In this document: positions 35,671 to 45,726 of the stretch, piece after piece
Layout of the letters: each line of letters begins with the position of its first letter
How positions within the stretch are numbered: position 1 is the stretch's first letter
Assembly: GCA_025362975.1 (NCBI GenBank)
Contig: JANYES010000002.1
Location: forward strand, 1 to 64,000
DNA from: Alphaproteobacteria bacterium
Lineage (GTDB): Bacteria; Pseudomonadota; Alphaproteobacteria; Rickettsiales; SXRF01
DNA: 64,000 bases
Direction: 5' to 3'
The notes under the pieces: generated by a model
The model's database searches: none
Told to the model about the DNA's origin: nothing
What the model saw: only the letters and a program-made list of their open reading frames with translations
Position numbers and translations under genes: made by a program

Positions 35671-37124
35671 GCGCACTGACGGCACATTTTGGAAAAACGT
35701 TGAAACTGGTGATTGCCGGGAGTTTTCTTGCGCTGTCGCTGAGCAGCTCGGCGCTGGGGCGCGGGGAAGTGATTTCGGTTGAGATTAATAAGGGTATGAT
35801 GGTGAAGCTGTCGCGCCCGGCGAACTCGGTTGTAATTTCGGACCCGACGACGGCGGACGTGCAAGTGGTTTCGCCGAAGCTGGTTTTCGTGCGCGGGAAG
35901 AAGGTGGGCGAGACGTCGTTTTATGCGATGGATGACCATGATGAAGAGATCATGCAGGCGACTGTCGATGTGACGCATAATATCAGTAATTTGAACCGCG
36001 CAATCAAGCGCGTGGCGCCGGATGCGGATGTCAATGCGACGACGGTGGACGGCGGGATGTTGCTGGACGGGTTTGCCAATACGGTCGGCGAATCGGATAG
36101 CATTCGCGAGGTGGCTTCGACATTTATCGGGCCGAACGATAAAATGGTCAATATGATTAAGACCAACGGGTCTGATCAGGTGACGCTGCGGGTGAAGGTT
36201 GTGGAAATGTCGCGCACGAATTTGAAGCGTTTCGGCATTAATATGCAGAATGCGTTCAGCGCGGGAAACGGGCTTAAATTGCAGGTGTTGCAGGGTTCGG
36301 ACATCGGTATCAATAATAAAACGAATAATTTCAATACGCTGGATAATATTACGCCAGTGGACCGCACCGGGTTGCTGGACCGGTTGGGCAGCAAGGATAA
36401 CGGGATTTTATTCCGCTGGCATAATGGGCAGCAGACCAGCGCGCTTGACGCGATTGAGACGCAAGGGTTGGCGACGGTTCTGGCTGAGCCGACATTGACG
36501 ACGACAACGGGTAAGGCGGCGAGCTTCCTCGCAGGCGGGCAGTATCCGCTGCCGGTGCAGGGGCAGAATGGCACCGTGACGGTGCAGTATCAGTCGTTCG
36601 GGGTTAGCCTCAACTTTACGCCGGTGGTGATGTCGAAAAGCCGCATGAGCATTACGATTGCACCGGAGGTTAGCTCGCTAGATTTCAACAATCCGATAAC
36701 AGTGGCGAATTTCAACTATCCGATTTTGGATACGCGCAAGGCGTCGGCGGTGGTGGAACTTGGTAGCGGCGATACGTTCGTGCTGGCGGGGTTACTTAAA
36801 AATGACGGCAGTACTAACGTGAATAAATTCCCCGGCCTTGGCGATGTGCCGGTGCTGGGCGCGCTGTTCAGCTCGAAGCAATTCCAGAATAATGAGACAG
36901 AGCTGGTGATTCTGGTGACGCCTTATATCGTGCATCCGATTGCGGATCCGAGCCTTGTGCAGGTTCCCACGGATGGCTATGTGCCGCCTAGCGATTTGCA
37001 GTTGATGCTCAACGGCGAGTTGTATAACCAGCAGCCGATGGAAAAAGAAGAGAAGAAAGAACTCGATAAAGAACTCTCCGCCGCGCCGAAGTTGAATGGT
37101 GAAGGCGGGTTTATGATGGAATAG
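35667..37124 (+). CDS. cpaC: Flp pilus secretin CpaC (RcpA)
   Basis: Outer-membrane secretin ring through which the Flp pilus emerges; 485 aa. A signal peptide (LVIAGSFLALSLSSSALG) precedes a pilus-type N-domain (MVKLSRPANSVVISDPTTAD), a BON-like region (AIKRVAPDADVNATTVDGGM) and the secretin core with VTLRVKVVEMSRTNLKRFG, LAEPTLTTTTGKAASFLAGG and the final FVLAGLLKNDG...PGLGDVPVLGALF block. It overlaps cpaB and is followed three bases later by cpaD. Confidence 0.96.
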   Translation: MSALTAHFGKTLKLVIAGSFLALSLSSSALGRGEVISVEINKGMMVKLSRPANSVVISDPTTADVQVVSPKLVFVRGKKVGETSFYAMDDHDEEIMQATVDVTHNISNLNRAIKRVAPDADVNATTVDGGMLLDGFANTVGESDSIREVASTFIGPNDKMVNMIKTNGSDQVTLRVKVVEMSRTNLKRFGINMQNAFSAGNGLKLQVLQGSDIGINNKTNNFNTLDNITPVDRTGLLDRLGSKDNGILFRWHNGQQTSALDAIETQGLATVLAEPTLTTTTGKAASFLAGGQYPLPVQGQNGTVTVQYQSFGVSLNFTPVVMSKSRMSITIAPEVSSLDFNNPITVANFNYPILDTRKASAVVELGSGDTFVLAGLLKNDGSTNVNKFPGLGDVPVLGALFSSKQFQNNETELVILVTPYIVHPIADPSLVQVPTDGYVPPSDLQLMLNGELYNQQPMEKEEKKELDKELSAAPKLNGEGGFMME

Positions 37125-37127
37125 CGT

Positions 37128-37826
37128 ATGAAAAAATGGCTCGGAATTGCTGGTTTGATGGTGCTTTCGGCGTGTGCGACGCAGGATATGCAGGGGCACG
37201 ACCCGAGGGATTATTATAAGCAACATCCCATCGTCAATAAACTCGCATCTAAGAGCAAGACGGTGCTGGTGCATTTTGCGTCTGGCGAGAACCGGTTGAG
37301 CCCGGGGGCGATAGAGGGCCTGCGTGATGATCTGCATACGACTTCGATGCTGGCGGTGCAGGTTATTCATGTCGGTACGGCGCGGGTGGACGGGGATGAA
37401 GAAGCGCGTAAAACGCATTTGAAAAAAATGCTGCGCAACATGGGCTACCAGAAGGGTAAGTACGTGTTTGAGAAGCTCAATAGCTTGAGCGCGGGCGAAA
37501 TGCAGATCGATCTGTCGTATGATGTGGTGGTGTCGCCGGAATGCCCGGACTGGCGCCGCTCGCCGGTGACGACGCATAGCAATACGTCGCAAGGGAATTT
37601 CGAGTGCGCGAGCACTGTCAATCTTGGCCTGATGGTGGCGGACCCGCATGACCTCGTGCATGGCAGCGATTCGGATATTCCCATCGATACGACGACGGCG
37701 ACGAAGGCCGTGCAGGATTATCATGAAGGCAAAACGGCTGCCGGTTCTGTCAGCGCCTCGGGCGGTAGCAGTTCAACCGGAAGTAACAGCGCCACCGAAT
37801 CCGGCTCCGGCGCAGCCACTCAGTAA
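37128..37826 (+). CDS. cpaD: Flp pilus lipoprotein CpaD
   Basis: Lipoprotein of 232 aa that assists the CpaC secretin. The signal peptide ends in LSAC. The family core is plain: PDWRRSPVTTHSNTSQGNFE, then NLGLMVADPHDLVHG. A Ser/Gly-rich tail follows (SASGGSSSTGSNSATESGSG), longer than usual and probably disordered. It lies between cpaC and cpaE with 3- and 8-base gaps. Confidence 0.94.
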   Translation: MKKWLGIAGLMVLSACATQDMQGHDPRDYYKQHPIVNKLASKSKTVLVHFASGENRLSPGAIEGLRDDLHTTSMLAVQVIHVGTARVDGDEEARKTHLKKMLRNMGYQKGKYVFEKLNSLSAGEMQIDLSYDVVVSPECPDWRRSPVTTHSNTSQGNFECASTVNLGLMVADPHDLVHGSDSDIPIDTTTATKAVQDYHEGKTAAGSVSASGGSSSTGSNSATESGSGAATQ

Positions 37827-37834
37827 ATAATTTT

Positions 37835-39049
37835 ATGTCAGGTGCGTTAACATCGTCAAGCTCCGATAAACCGCCGTTCATTGCGTTTGCAACAGACGAG
37901 AAAGATATCGAGACGCTTAAAGAATTCTGCTCAATGCGTGGATGGTCGCAGGCGGATGTGCATCAGGGCGATATCCTGACGGCTGTGGATTACCTTAAAA
38001 AACATAAATCGCCGGTGTTGCTGCTGGTGGAGATTCCAAATGCGGCGGACGCGCCAGCGCAGCTGGATGCGCTTGCGGATGTGTGCGACCCGGATACGAA
38101 GGTGATTACCGCCGGGCTTATCAATGAGTACAGCTTCTATTGCTGGCTGATGGACATCGGGATTTTTGCTTATATGCTGCGTCCGCTGGCCATTCCGGCG
38201 TTGGACGCGAATTACGATAAGTCGATTGCGCCGCCCTCGTCGGGCGCGAAAGCGGGCAAGGCGGCGGGGAAAATTATTTCGGTGATCGGCACGCGCGGCG
38301 GAGTTGGGGCGTCGACGATTAGTTTAAATTTAGCGGGCATTATTGCGGATTTATCGCGTAAGCAGGTGGCGTTGGTGGATGTGGACCCGCATGAGGGCAC
38401 GTTGGCGCTGGCGCTGGATATCGAGCCGAGCAGGGGCATGCGCGATGCGCTTGAGAAACCGGACCGTATTGATTCGCTGTTTATTGAGCGTGTGATGAAT
38501 AAGCCGTTGAAAAATTTATCGGTGATGAGTTCGGAAGAGGCGATGCACGAGCTGGTGGTGCCGCACGAGAGCGCAGCACATAGTTTGATCAAGGAATTGC
38601 GGGATAAATTCGATGTGGTGGTGATGGATGTGCCGCGGCATCTGACGCCTTATATTCGCCAGTGTTTGAAACTTTCAGACCATGTGGTGATGGTGGCGGA
38701 GCTGAGTTTGCTAAGTTTGCGCGATGCGCTGCGGTTGTCGGATGTGCTGCGCGAATCGCTGAAGGCGAAGCCGCCGGTGATTGTGGTTAATCGCGCTGGG
38801 GCGTTTCCGAAACATGAAATGCCGCTTGCGGATTTTGAGAAGGGCGTGAGCGCGAAGATCGCGCAGCGCGTACCGTTTGCGCCGGAATTATTTATGCAAA
38901 TCGGCACGGAAATTCCGGTGCTGAAAACAAAAAGTCATGCTGCGGTGAAGCCGATTCAGGCGCTCGCCGAGCAACTCATTCCGGAAGCGAAAACGCGCAA
39001 GGCCCCGGAAAAAGAAAGCGGGAAATTCAGCTTTTTGAAGAAGAGCTGA
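37835..39049 (+). CDS. cpaE: pilus assembly ATPase-like protein CpaE (TadZ)
   Basis: MinD/ParA-like protein that localises the Tad machinery, often to a pole. The N-terminal ~130 residues form an atypical receiver-like domain. The deviant Walker A GTRGGVGASTISLNLA follows near residue 150, then VALVDVDPHEGTLALALDI and VVVMDVPRHLTPYIRQ. Length 404 aa is normal. It ends the cpaBCDE block; a 261-base gap with its own putative CtrA site separates it from cpaF. Confidence 0.95.
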   Translation: MSGALTSSSSDKPPFIAFATDEKDIETLKEFCSMRGWSQADVHQGDILTAVDYLKKHKSPVLLLVEIPNAADAPAQLDALADVCDPDTKVITAGLINEYSFYCWLMDIGIFAYMLRPLAIPALDANYDKSIAPPSSGAKAGKAAGKIISVIGTRGGVGASTISLNLAGIIADLSRKQVALVDVDPHEGTLALALDIEPSRGMRDALEKPDRIDSLFIERVMNKPLKNLSVMSSEEAMHELVVPHESAAHSLIKELRDKFDVVVMDVPRHLTPYIRQCLKLSDHVVMVAELSLLSLRDALRLSDVLRESLKAKPPVIVVNRAGAFPKHEMPLADFEKGVSAKIAQRVPFAPELFMQIGTEIPVLKTKSHAAVKPIQALAEQLIPEAKTRKAPEKESGKFSFLKKS

Positions 39050-39134
39050 ATAATCGGTGGCGCTTGTTCTAGCCCGATTGCAAGCTGATTTTCAGCAAAT
39101 ATAGTTAATTGGTTATTGACCGCTACCCTTCAAC

Positions 39135-39149
39135 TTAAGACATTCTTAA
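39135..39149. promoter_or_regulatory. candidate CtrA-type site before cpaF
   Basis: TTAA at 39135-39138 and TTAA at 39146-39149 with exactly seven bases between, in the cpaE-cpaF gap, 162 bases before the cpaF start. It suggests a second promoter inside the Tad cluster. The gap also has a TGCCTC/GAGGCA hairpin near 39225-39245, possibly a terminator of the first block. Confidence 0.5.
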
Positions 39150-39310
39150 GCAATTTTTAATGAAGGGGGCGTTTTTATACATTCTTGATCGGCTGAAACC
39201 CTTGGTCAGCCTGCGTTACAGCGTGCCTCTTAACCGTTTTTTGAGGCAAATCGTGTAGAATTTAAAAGTTATCAAAATGATTAACTCGTTAAATCCAGCA
39301 CAGAGTCACT

Positions 39311-40801
39311 ATGTTCGGAAGACGCGGCACAACGGAAACTCCACTCGCCTTGGAAGGTGAAATCCAGGCAGCCATTGCCGCACCCGCAAAACCAATCCCG
39401 GTTGCAGCAGCCCCCACACCGAAAACTAATAGCGGCGACCATGGCGCCAGCGGCGAAGCGCTGCTTGCGCATGCGAGCGACGCGAGCCTGATCGCGCCGG
39501 TACAGCGCAACAACCCGATGGAAGACGAGCTTACCGCGACGAAAGATAAGATTTATGGGCTGCTCATTGAGCAGATCGATATTTCCACGTCCTCGCGTCT
39601 GCCGCGCGAGGAATTGAAACGCCAGATCATCGAGTTGATAGGCGACATCGTGCTGGAGCAGAAATTGCCGCTGAACAAAGCTGAGCAACAATTGCTGGCC
39701 TCGCAGATCGTGGACGATATGCTTGGGTTCGGGCCGCTGGAACCGTTGCTACGCGACGATTCGATCAACGACATCATGGTCAACGGGCCGTATCAGGTTT
39801 ACATCGAGCGCCGAGGTAAGTTGGAATTATCGGAAGTGAAATTCCGCGACAACGAGCATGTGATGGCGATTGCGACGCGTATCGTGACGGGCGTGGGGCG
39901 CCGCGTGGATGAATCGACGCCGATCTGTGACGCGCGCTTGCCGGACGGTTCGCGCGTAAACGTGATTGCGCAGCCTTGCGCGATTCGCGGGACGTCGATC
40001 TCGATTCGTAAGTTTTCGCAGAAAAAGATTACGCTGGATGCGATGGTGGAAACGAAAAACATTTCCGCAGACCTTTGCAAAGTGCTGAAGATTTGCGGGG
40101 CGATTCGTTTGAATATTATTATTTCCGGCGGTACTGGCTCGGGGAAAACGACGATGCTCAACGCCGTATCGCGCATGATCAGCCACGGCGAACGTGTCGT
40201 CACCATCGAGGATGCGGCGGAGTTGCAGTTGCAGCAGCCACACGTTGTGCCGCTTGAAACGCGCATCGCGAACCTTGAAGGGGACGGTGAAATTACGATG
40301 CGCGATCTTGTGAAGAATGCGCTGCGTATGCGCCCCGACCGCATTATCTTAGGTGAGGTGCGTGGCCCGGAAGCGTTCGATTTATTGCAGGCGATGAACA
40401 CGGGCCATGATGGTTCGATGGGCACGCTGCACGCCAACACGCCGCGTGAGGCGCTGACGCGTCTTGAAAATATGATCGGCATGGCGGGGATTAATTTACC
40501 CTCGAAAGCAGTGCGCACGCAGATTGCGTCGGCGGTGAACCTGGTGATTCAGATCAGCCGTATGCGCGACGGGGTGCGCCGCATTACGCATGTTACCGAA
40601 GTGGTGGGCATGGAAGGTGATGTGATTATTACGCAGGATTTGTTCACGTTCGAGTTTACCGGGGAAAATGAGGCCGGGAAGCTGACGGGTGAATTCAAGT
40701 CGTCGGGGATTCGCCCTTATTGTTCGCAGAAGGCTGGGTATTTCGGGCTGGAGAAATCGTTGATTGAGGCGATGATGTCGTCGGCGGGGATAGTGAAATA
40801 A
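39311..40801 (+). CDS. cpaF: Flp pilus motor ATPase CpaF (TadA)
   Basis: Cytoplasmic secretion ATPase that powers pilus assembly; 496 aa. The Walker A motif ISGGTGSGKTTMLNAVS, the Asp box (IEDAAELQLQQPHV), the Walker B region IILGEVRGPEAFDLLQAMNT and the His box GSMGTLHANTPREALTRLE are intact. The first ~90 residues are a Pro/Ala-rich leader typical of CpaF. It heads cpaF-tadB-tadC, with one- or two-base gaps. Confidence 0.97.
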   Translation: MFGRRGTTETPLALEGEIQAAIAAPAKPIPVAAAPTPKTNSGDHGASGEALLAHASDASLIAPVQRNNPMEDELTATKDKIYGLLIEQIDISTSSRLPREELKRQIIELIGDIVLEQKLPLNKAEQQLLASQIVDDMLGFGPLEPLLRDDSINDIMVNGPYQVYIERRGKLELSEVKFRDNEHVMAIATRIVTGVGRRVDESTPICDARLPDGSRVNVIAQPCAIRGTSISIRKFSQKKITLDAMVETKNISADLCKVLKICGAIRLNIIISGGTGSGKTTMLNAVSRMISHGERVVTIEDAAELQLQQPHVVPLETRIANLEGDGEITMRDLVKNALRMRPDRIILGEVRGPEAFDLLQAMNTGHDGSMGTLHANTPREALTRLENMIGMAGINLPSKAVRTQIASAVNLVIQISRMRDGVRRITHVTEVVGMEGDVIITQDLFTFEFTGENEAGKLTGEFKSSGIRPYCSQKAGYFGLEKSLIEAMMSSAGIVK

Positions 40802-40802
40802 A

Positions 40803-41780
40803 ATGGGAACTATGATGCTGTTCATTTGCTTGTTAGGGTTGCTTGGAATCGCGGTAATTTTCGTGATGACGGATGGCAATCGCGAGGCGAATCTTAAGCG
40901 CATTGAGCGGATGAAGAAGCGCGGCACGGGCAAGGCCACGATGACAGCATTATCGTTGCAGGAAATGAGCCTGCGCCGCAAGACAAACCAGAAGAAGGGC
41001 CTGACCTATTGGCTTAGTTATCCTTTGCCGGATTTTAAGCGGTTGGGGAATCAATTGGAGACGGCGGGTAAGACGATTACGCCGAAACAATATGTGTTGC
41101 GCCGGTTGATCTGGTTTGTGGTGATTATGGCGATTCCGACGGTGCTGTTTAAAAAGACGCTTATTTTCGGCGCGGTGCTGGGGCTGATTTTCGGCGTGTG
41201 GTTCCCGCTTAAGTTTTTGAACCGGGCTTGCAACAAGCATATGAAGGCGTTTTTGAGGTTGTTTCCGGATGCGATCGATTTAATCGTGCGCGGTTTGCGC
41301 TCGGGGTTGCCGGTGTCGGAGTCGCTTAAGTTGGTAACAGAAGAAGTGCCGGAGCCTGTGGGATCGGTGTTCGGGAATATTGCCAACACGATGAAGCTTG
41401 GGGTGTCGCTGGAGAAGGCGTTACAGGAGACGGCGAAGAAACTGAATATGACTGAGTTTAATTTCTTTACGACGAGCATTATTTTACAGCGCGAAACTGG
41501 CGGGAATTTGTCGGAGATTTTGAACAATCTTTCCGAGGTGCTGCGCAATCGGTTCATGATGCGGATGAAGATTCGCGCGATGTCGTCGGAGGCGCGGGCC
41601 TCGGCTTATATTATCGGGGCACTGCCGTTTGTGGTGTTTGCGGCGGTGAGTGTGATCAGCCCGGATTATATGCGGCCGTTGTTTGAAGATTATCGTGGGA
41701 ATATCTGTCTTGGCATCGCCTGCGGGATGATGACGTTCGGCGGGTGGGTGATGAAACGCATGACACAGTTCGAGATTTGA
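40803..41780 (+). CDS. tadB: Flp pilus inner-membrane platform protein TadB
   Basis: Polytopic inner-membrane protein (325 aa) of the type II secretion F family; with TadC it forms the platform for pilin extraction. Hydrophobic spans flank a cytoplasmic T2SSF domain (FLRLFPDAIDLIVRGLRSGL; SIILQRETGGNLSEILNNLS). The C-terminus has two further spans. It starts one base after cpaF. Confidence 0.94.
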   Translation: MGTMMLFICLLGLLGIAVIFVMTDGNREANLKRIERMKKRGTGKATMTALSLQEMSLRRKTNQKKGLTYWLSYPLPDFKRLGNQLETAGKTITPKQYVLRRLIWFVVIMAIPTVLFKKTLIFGAVLGLIFGVWFPLKFLNRACNKHMKAFLRLFPDAIDLIVRGLRSGLPVSESLKLVTEEVPEPVGSVFGNIANTMKLGVSLEKALQETAKKLNMTEFNFFTTSIILQRETGGNLSEILNNLSEVLRNRFMMRMKIRAMSSEARASAYIIGALPFVVFAAVSVISPDYMRPLFEDYRGNICLGIACGMMTFGGWVMKRMTQFEI

Positions 41781-41781
41781 T

Positions 41782-42780
41782 ATGTATGATGGACAACCGC
41801 TGAGAATTCAGGAGTTGCTGCCGAGAGGCATGACGATGGACGACCTTTACATGGGGGTCGGCGCGTTGTTTTTGATTGCTATCGTGGTGCTGCTGATAGG
41901 GCCGGGCGATAAGTCGATGTCGGCCAAGGTGAAGATGATTCAGGAGCGGCGCAAGGCGTTGCAGAACGCGTCCTTGACGCCGACGAAACGTAAAAAGCCG
42001 GAGACGGGGATTACGTTCATGCGCACGGTGGCGGTGAAGTTGCAGCTGCTGAAATCCAATCAGGTGGGGGCAGCGCAGCAGCGGTTGATCGAGGCGGGGT
42101 TCCGCTCGAAGGACGCCATTTATGTGCTGGCGTTTTTCAAACTTGTGCTGCCGACTGTGCTCGGGATTATCGGGTTTATTATCATGCGGTATAATGCGGG
42201 GCATGTGGTGACGTTGCGGGCGCAGATCTTCAATTATCTGTGGCCCATTTCTGGCGCGTATATGGGGTTGAAGCTACCGGGGATTTATGTGGCGCGCACG
42301 AGGAAGAAACGCTATCACGCGATTTTGAAATCGCTGCCGGACGTGCTGGATTTGATGACGATTTGTGCGGAGGCGGGGTTGAGTTTGGTGTCGATGCTGG
42401 AGCGCGTGAGCCGTGAGTTGCAGATCGCGTATCCTGAGATGGCGGAAGAGTTGTCGATGACGTCGATTGAGATCGGGTTTTTGCCGGATAGGAATAAGGC
42501 GCTGTCGAATCTTGCGGAGCGTTGCACGCTGCGGGAATTACGCGGGATTGTGAGCGTGTTTATCCAGACGGAGAAATACGGGACGCCGATTGCGCAGGCC
42601 TTGCGCGTGTTGTCGGCGGAGTTCAGGCAGGCGCGTATGTTGCGCGCGGAAGCGAAGGCGGCGCGGTTGCCAGCGCTGATGACGGTGCCGATGATTCTTT
42701 GCATTCTGCCGACGCTGTTTATCGTGATCCTGTCACCGGCGATTGTGAAGCTGCTGGATACGATTCACAACAACCATTAG
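41782..42780 (+). CDS. tadC: Flp pilus inner-membrane platform protein TadC
   Basis: Second T2SSF-domain platform protein (332 aa). It has an N-terminal span, a middle pair of spans (AFFKLVLPTVLGIIGFIIM), the domain signature LPDVLDLMTICAEAGLSLVS and IQTEKYGTPIAQALRVLSAE, and a C-terminal span rich in Pro/Ile. It begins one base after tadB and ends before the convergent tadD-like gene; the 59-base gap has only a weak GCGCTT/AAGCGGCGC repeat. Confidence 0.94.
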   Translation: MYDGQPLRIQELLPRGMTMDDLYMGVGALFLIAIVVLLIGPGDKSMSAKVKMIQERRKALQNASLTPTKRKKPETGITFMRTVAVKLQLLKSNQVGAAQQRLIEAGFRSKDAIYVLAFFKLVLPTVLGIIGFIIMRYNAGHVVTLRAQIFNYLWPISGAYMGLKLPGIYVARTRKKRYHAILKSLPDVLDLMTICAEAGLSLVSMLERVSRELQIAYPEMAEELSMTSIEIGFLPDRNKALSNLAERCTLRELRGIVSVFIQTEKYGTPIAQALRVLSAEFRQARMLRAEAKAARLPALMTVPMILCILPTLFIVILSPAIVKLLDTIHNNH

Positions 42781-42839
42781 CGCTTCTTTCGAATTGGTGA
42801 AAAGCGGCGCTTCGTCGATGGAGTTTAGGCTTTTTGCTA

Positions 42840-44162
42840 TCAGCGGCGTTTCTGGCTAGGGAAATCGCCCGTTGCTTCGCTGGAGGTTGGCAATTGTGTG
42901 CTCCCTAGCTCTTCGGCGGGTTTGCCAGCGGAGGGGGATTGCAGGGGTTGCGTTGTTGCAACTGGTTCTTCGACTTTGGATTCAGGTTTTTTAGGGGCTT
43001 CGGGTTCTGTGGGGGCTTGCCGTGCTTTGACGGCTTCGGGCTCGGGGACTTTGGCGATTTTGGGTTCTTTGGGGGCGATGATTTTTAGTTTGGAGGCCGT
43101 TTTGACGGCGGGGATTTTCAGCGGGCCTTTTTCCAGTTCTTTGGCGAGTTCTTTTTGCAGCTCTGATTCGCGGGCGGCCTGATCTTGCGTGGTGGTGTTT
43201 TCGGGTTTTGCGAGTGTGACGGCGGCGACTTCCGGTTTAGCGGGTTCAGCGGGCGCGGCGGCGGTTTCTGCCGGGGCGTCGGTGGGGGTGGGTTTCAGCT
43301 TGGCGAGTTTATGTTTTTTGACGACAGGTGCGGCGGGGATGGCTTTGTCTTCTTTGGGGGTTTCGCTGAAGCCGATCTGGGAAGTCTGCGGGCCAGTGCT
43401 GCTCATATCGTGGCTGAGCTGGGCGTAGTAGCTGTAGTATTTCTGGTTTTCTTTGGTTTGATCGGGGGAGAGGTCTTTGCTGTTGAGCTTCATGGCGATT
43501 TCTTTGTCGCCGTTGAGCCCGTGGGCGAGGGCTAGATTATGGCGGACGGTTTTGTTGTCGGGGTTGTCGTTGTAGAGTTTGCTGAGGACGGCGATGGCCT
43601 GGCCGTATTGCTTATTCAGGATGAGCGACATGGCGAGGTTATTTTCGACGCTGAGTGTGCCGGGGGAAATCGACAGCGCTTGTTTGTAGACTTCCTGTGC
43701 GGCTAAGTGGTTGCCAGCTTTGTCGAAGGCGACGCCTTTGCCGTTGTAGTTCTGGATGTCGGCGGGGGATTTCTGTATAAGTTTGTCGAAGATTGAAACG
43801 GCGTCTTCGTAGTCGTGGGCGTCGACGAGGGCGTAACCTAGCTGGGTTTGGACGGTGTCGTTATCGGGCTGGCGCTTTGCGGCGTCTTTGAGGATTTCGA
43901 CGGCGTCGACGGGTTTGTTGAGTTTGCGGTCGAGGGCGGCGAGTTCGAGTTCGGCGTCAACGTCGTTGGAATCGCGGGCGAGGAGTTCGTACATTTTGGC
44001 GGCGTCGACGAGATTGCCGCTTTTCTTTAGCTGAGCGGCGGCGTCCATGCTGATGGATTCACCGTCGGCGGTGGTTTTACTGTCGGTGGCTTGTGAATCG
44101 CATGCGGACAATACGGAAAGTAGGACCGCGCTTGCGGTCGCGTACAGGGGCAGGCGTTTCAT
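42840..44162 (-). CDS. tadD: TPR lipoprotein, TadD-like
   Basis: Predicted outer-membrane-associated lipoprotein of 440 aa. The signal peptide ends in LSAC. TPR repeats follow from about residue 40 to 240 (LELAALDRKLNKPVDAVEIL; IQNYNGKGVAFDKAGNHLAA; PDNKTVRHNLALAHGLNGDK). The last ~200 residues are Pro/Ala/Lys/Glu-rich and low in complexity. TadD helps assemble the secretin; the match rests on the TPR lipoprotein form and its place in the locus. The long tail is unusual. Confidence 0.82.
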   Translation of the reverse strand: MKRLPLYATASAVLLSVLSACDSQATDSKTTADGESISMDAAAQLKKSGNLVDAAKMYELLARDSNDVDAELELAALDRKLNKPVDAVEILKDAAKRQPDNDTVQTQLGYALVDAHDYEDAVSIFDKLIQKSPADIQNYNGKGVAFDKAGNHLAAQEVYKQALSISPGTLSVENNLAMSLILNKQYGQAIAVLSKLYNDNPDNKTVRHNLALAHGLNGDKEIAMKLNSKDLSPDQTKENQKYYSYYAQLSHDMSSTGPQTSQIGFSETPKEDKAIPAAPVVKKHKLAKLKPTPTDAPAETAAAPAEPAKPEVAAVTLAKPENTTTQDQAARESELQKELAKELEKGPLKIPAVKTASKLKIIAPKEPKIAKVPEPEAVKARQAPTEPEAPKKPESKVEEPVATTQPLQSPSAGKPAEELGSTQLPTSSEATGDFPSQKRR

Positions 44163-44199
44163 GGGCGGCGTCCTTGTTACGAAGTTGCGTTGCCGGAGC

Positions 44200-45726
44200 T
44201 TACTGGCTTACGCGCAAATTCGCAAGGGAGTCGCCGATCTGCTGGAATATACTTGTCAGCGTGTTGGTCGTCGGCGAGAGGAAGTAGTAGGACGGCGAGG
44301 TGGCGCAGGAGCGCAGCAGGGTCTGGCCGGTTGAGCTGACGCTGGAGCCGAGGGCGATCGTGTAGATGATTACGCCTTGCGCTTTCATCGCAGAGCAAAC
44401 GGTGAGGGTGCGGTTGTTGAACTCCGTTTGCCCGGCGTTGCAGTTGCCGCCGGAAGTGCATTCGCCGCCGGAGACGTTCATGATGTTCTGGTCGGGATAA
44501 CCGTAGGCAGAGTAGCTGCCGGGGTGGGAGATGCTGGTGCTGGAACCGCTGGCGCCGGTGAGGGTGTTGTCACCGTCGGTCATGAGGATGACGACTTTGT
44601 TCATAAGGGTGGTGTGATAATCGAGCGGGAGGTTGTTGGTGTCCATTTCACCGCCCCAGAGGCCGCGCCATTTTGGCGAGAGCATGCGGAAGCCCCAGGC
44701 GAGGCCGGTATTGATCTGTGTGTTGCCGACGGCCTGCATGGAATTGATGGTGGTCATGATAGTGTTCTTTTCAGCGACCATCGGCAGGACGGCGGTGACG
44801 GTGCAATTCATGTTGGGGCCGCGGGTGGTGCTGAGCGGGGTGTTGTATGCGGTGGTGCCGGTGGTGACGCAGTTGGTTTTGCTTGGGCTTTGGCCTTTCC
44901 ATAGGTTGTTTTCATAGGATGTGTTGGTGTTGCAGGGCGAATGGTATTGGCGGAAGAGGGTTTTGACGTTGGAGGTGGTGGGGACATCGTCGGTGGTGTC
45001 GTATTGCGGGGGAGCGGCTATGTTGGCACGCGCTTCGATGCAGCCTGCCCATGCGGTGGGGCCCCAATTTAAGGTTGCGTCGTAGGCGGTGTCTAGCCAT
45101 GCGGCGTGGCCGGTGCCGATGTTGACGTTTTGCGAGAAGGGGACGACGCCGACCCAGAGATTGGGCTGGGTGTTGTTGCCTGCGCCGTACAGCACGTCGA
45201 GCAGGGAGCTGGCGGCGTTTTTCGCGGCCAGAATTTTGGTAACGCTACCGCCCGCTGATTGTGCCATCGACCCGGTATTATCCATGACCAGCACTAACTC
45301 CAAACCGGATTGCGCCCTTGTGATTTGCGAGGCGGCGGAGACGCTCACGTTGTTGACGCCGAAGAGGCGCATGAAGGTGGTGTTGACTGAGCCGGAGACG
45401 TTGAGCGCGATGATGCTGTTGGTGGAGTTTGGCACGGCGGTGAGGCTGGTGATGGTGGTGCCGAGATAGCCGGTGGGGAAATTGGCGTAGAAATATTTGC
45501 TGGTTTCGGCGGCAATGTTGGCGGTGCTGATTTCGGTGCCTACGGCAAGACCTGCGGCGTCAAGCGCGGTTTGCATGCGGGTCTGGACGACTTGTACGCG
45601 GCCCATGTCGATAGCGGTGCCGGTAGCGCCGGTGAGCATGAGGACGCCGAGCGCGATGAAGGGCATGGCGGAGCCTTGCTCTGAACTTAGGAACGGTGCC
45701 GCTAGGCGTTTCCAGATGCTTTTCAT
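44200..45726 (-). CDS. TadG-like pilus protein with von Willebrand A domain
   Basis: A 508-aa protein of the Tad locus. The N-terminus has the TadE/TadG-type hydrophobic segment (SEQGSAMPFIALGVLMLTGA), so it is probably anchored or processed like a pseudopilin. A vWA domain follows with the metal-site motif VLVMDNTGSM and VVILMTDGDNTLTG. Several cysteines (for example CTSGGNCNAGQ) may form disulfides outside the membrane. TadG proteins are required for pilus display or adhesion in some species. Its ATG overlaps the stop of the TadE-like gene upstream. Confidence 0.88.
   Translation of the reverse strand: MKSIWKRLAAPFLSSEQGSAMPFIALGVLMLTGATGTAIDMGRVQVVQTRMQTALDAAGLAVGTEISTANIAAETSKYFYANFPTGYLGTTITSLTAVPNSTNSIIALNVSGSVNTTFMRLFGVNNVSVSAASQITRAQSGLELVLVMDNTGSMAQSAGGSVTKILAAKNAASSLLDVLYGAGNNTQPNLWVGVVPFSQNVNIGTGHAAWLDTAYDATLNWGPTAWAGCIEARANIAAPPQYDTTDDVPTTSNVKTLFRQYHSPCNTNTSYENNLWKGQSPSKTNCVTTGTTAYNTPLSTTRGPNMNCTVTAVLPMVAEKNTIMTTINSMQAVGNTQINTGLAWGFRMLSPKWRGLWGGEMDTNNLPLDYHTTLMNKVVILMTDGDNTLTGASGSSTSISHPGSYSAYGYPDQNIMNVSGGECTSGGNCNAGQTEFNNRTLTVCSAMKAQGVIIYTIALGSSVSSTGQTLLRSCATSPSYYFLSPTTNTLTSIFQQIGDSLANLRVSQ

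Noticed and set aside
39050-39310. Gap before cpaF examined as a place for the Flp pilin gene.
   Set aside because: No ~60-codon frame with a pilin-type GxxxxE hydrophobic start is present on either strand.
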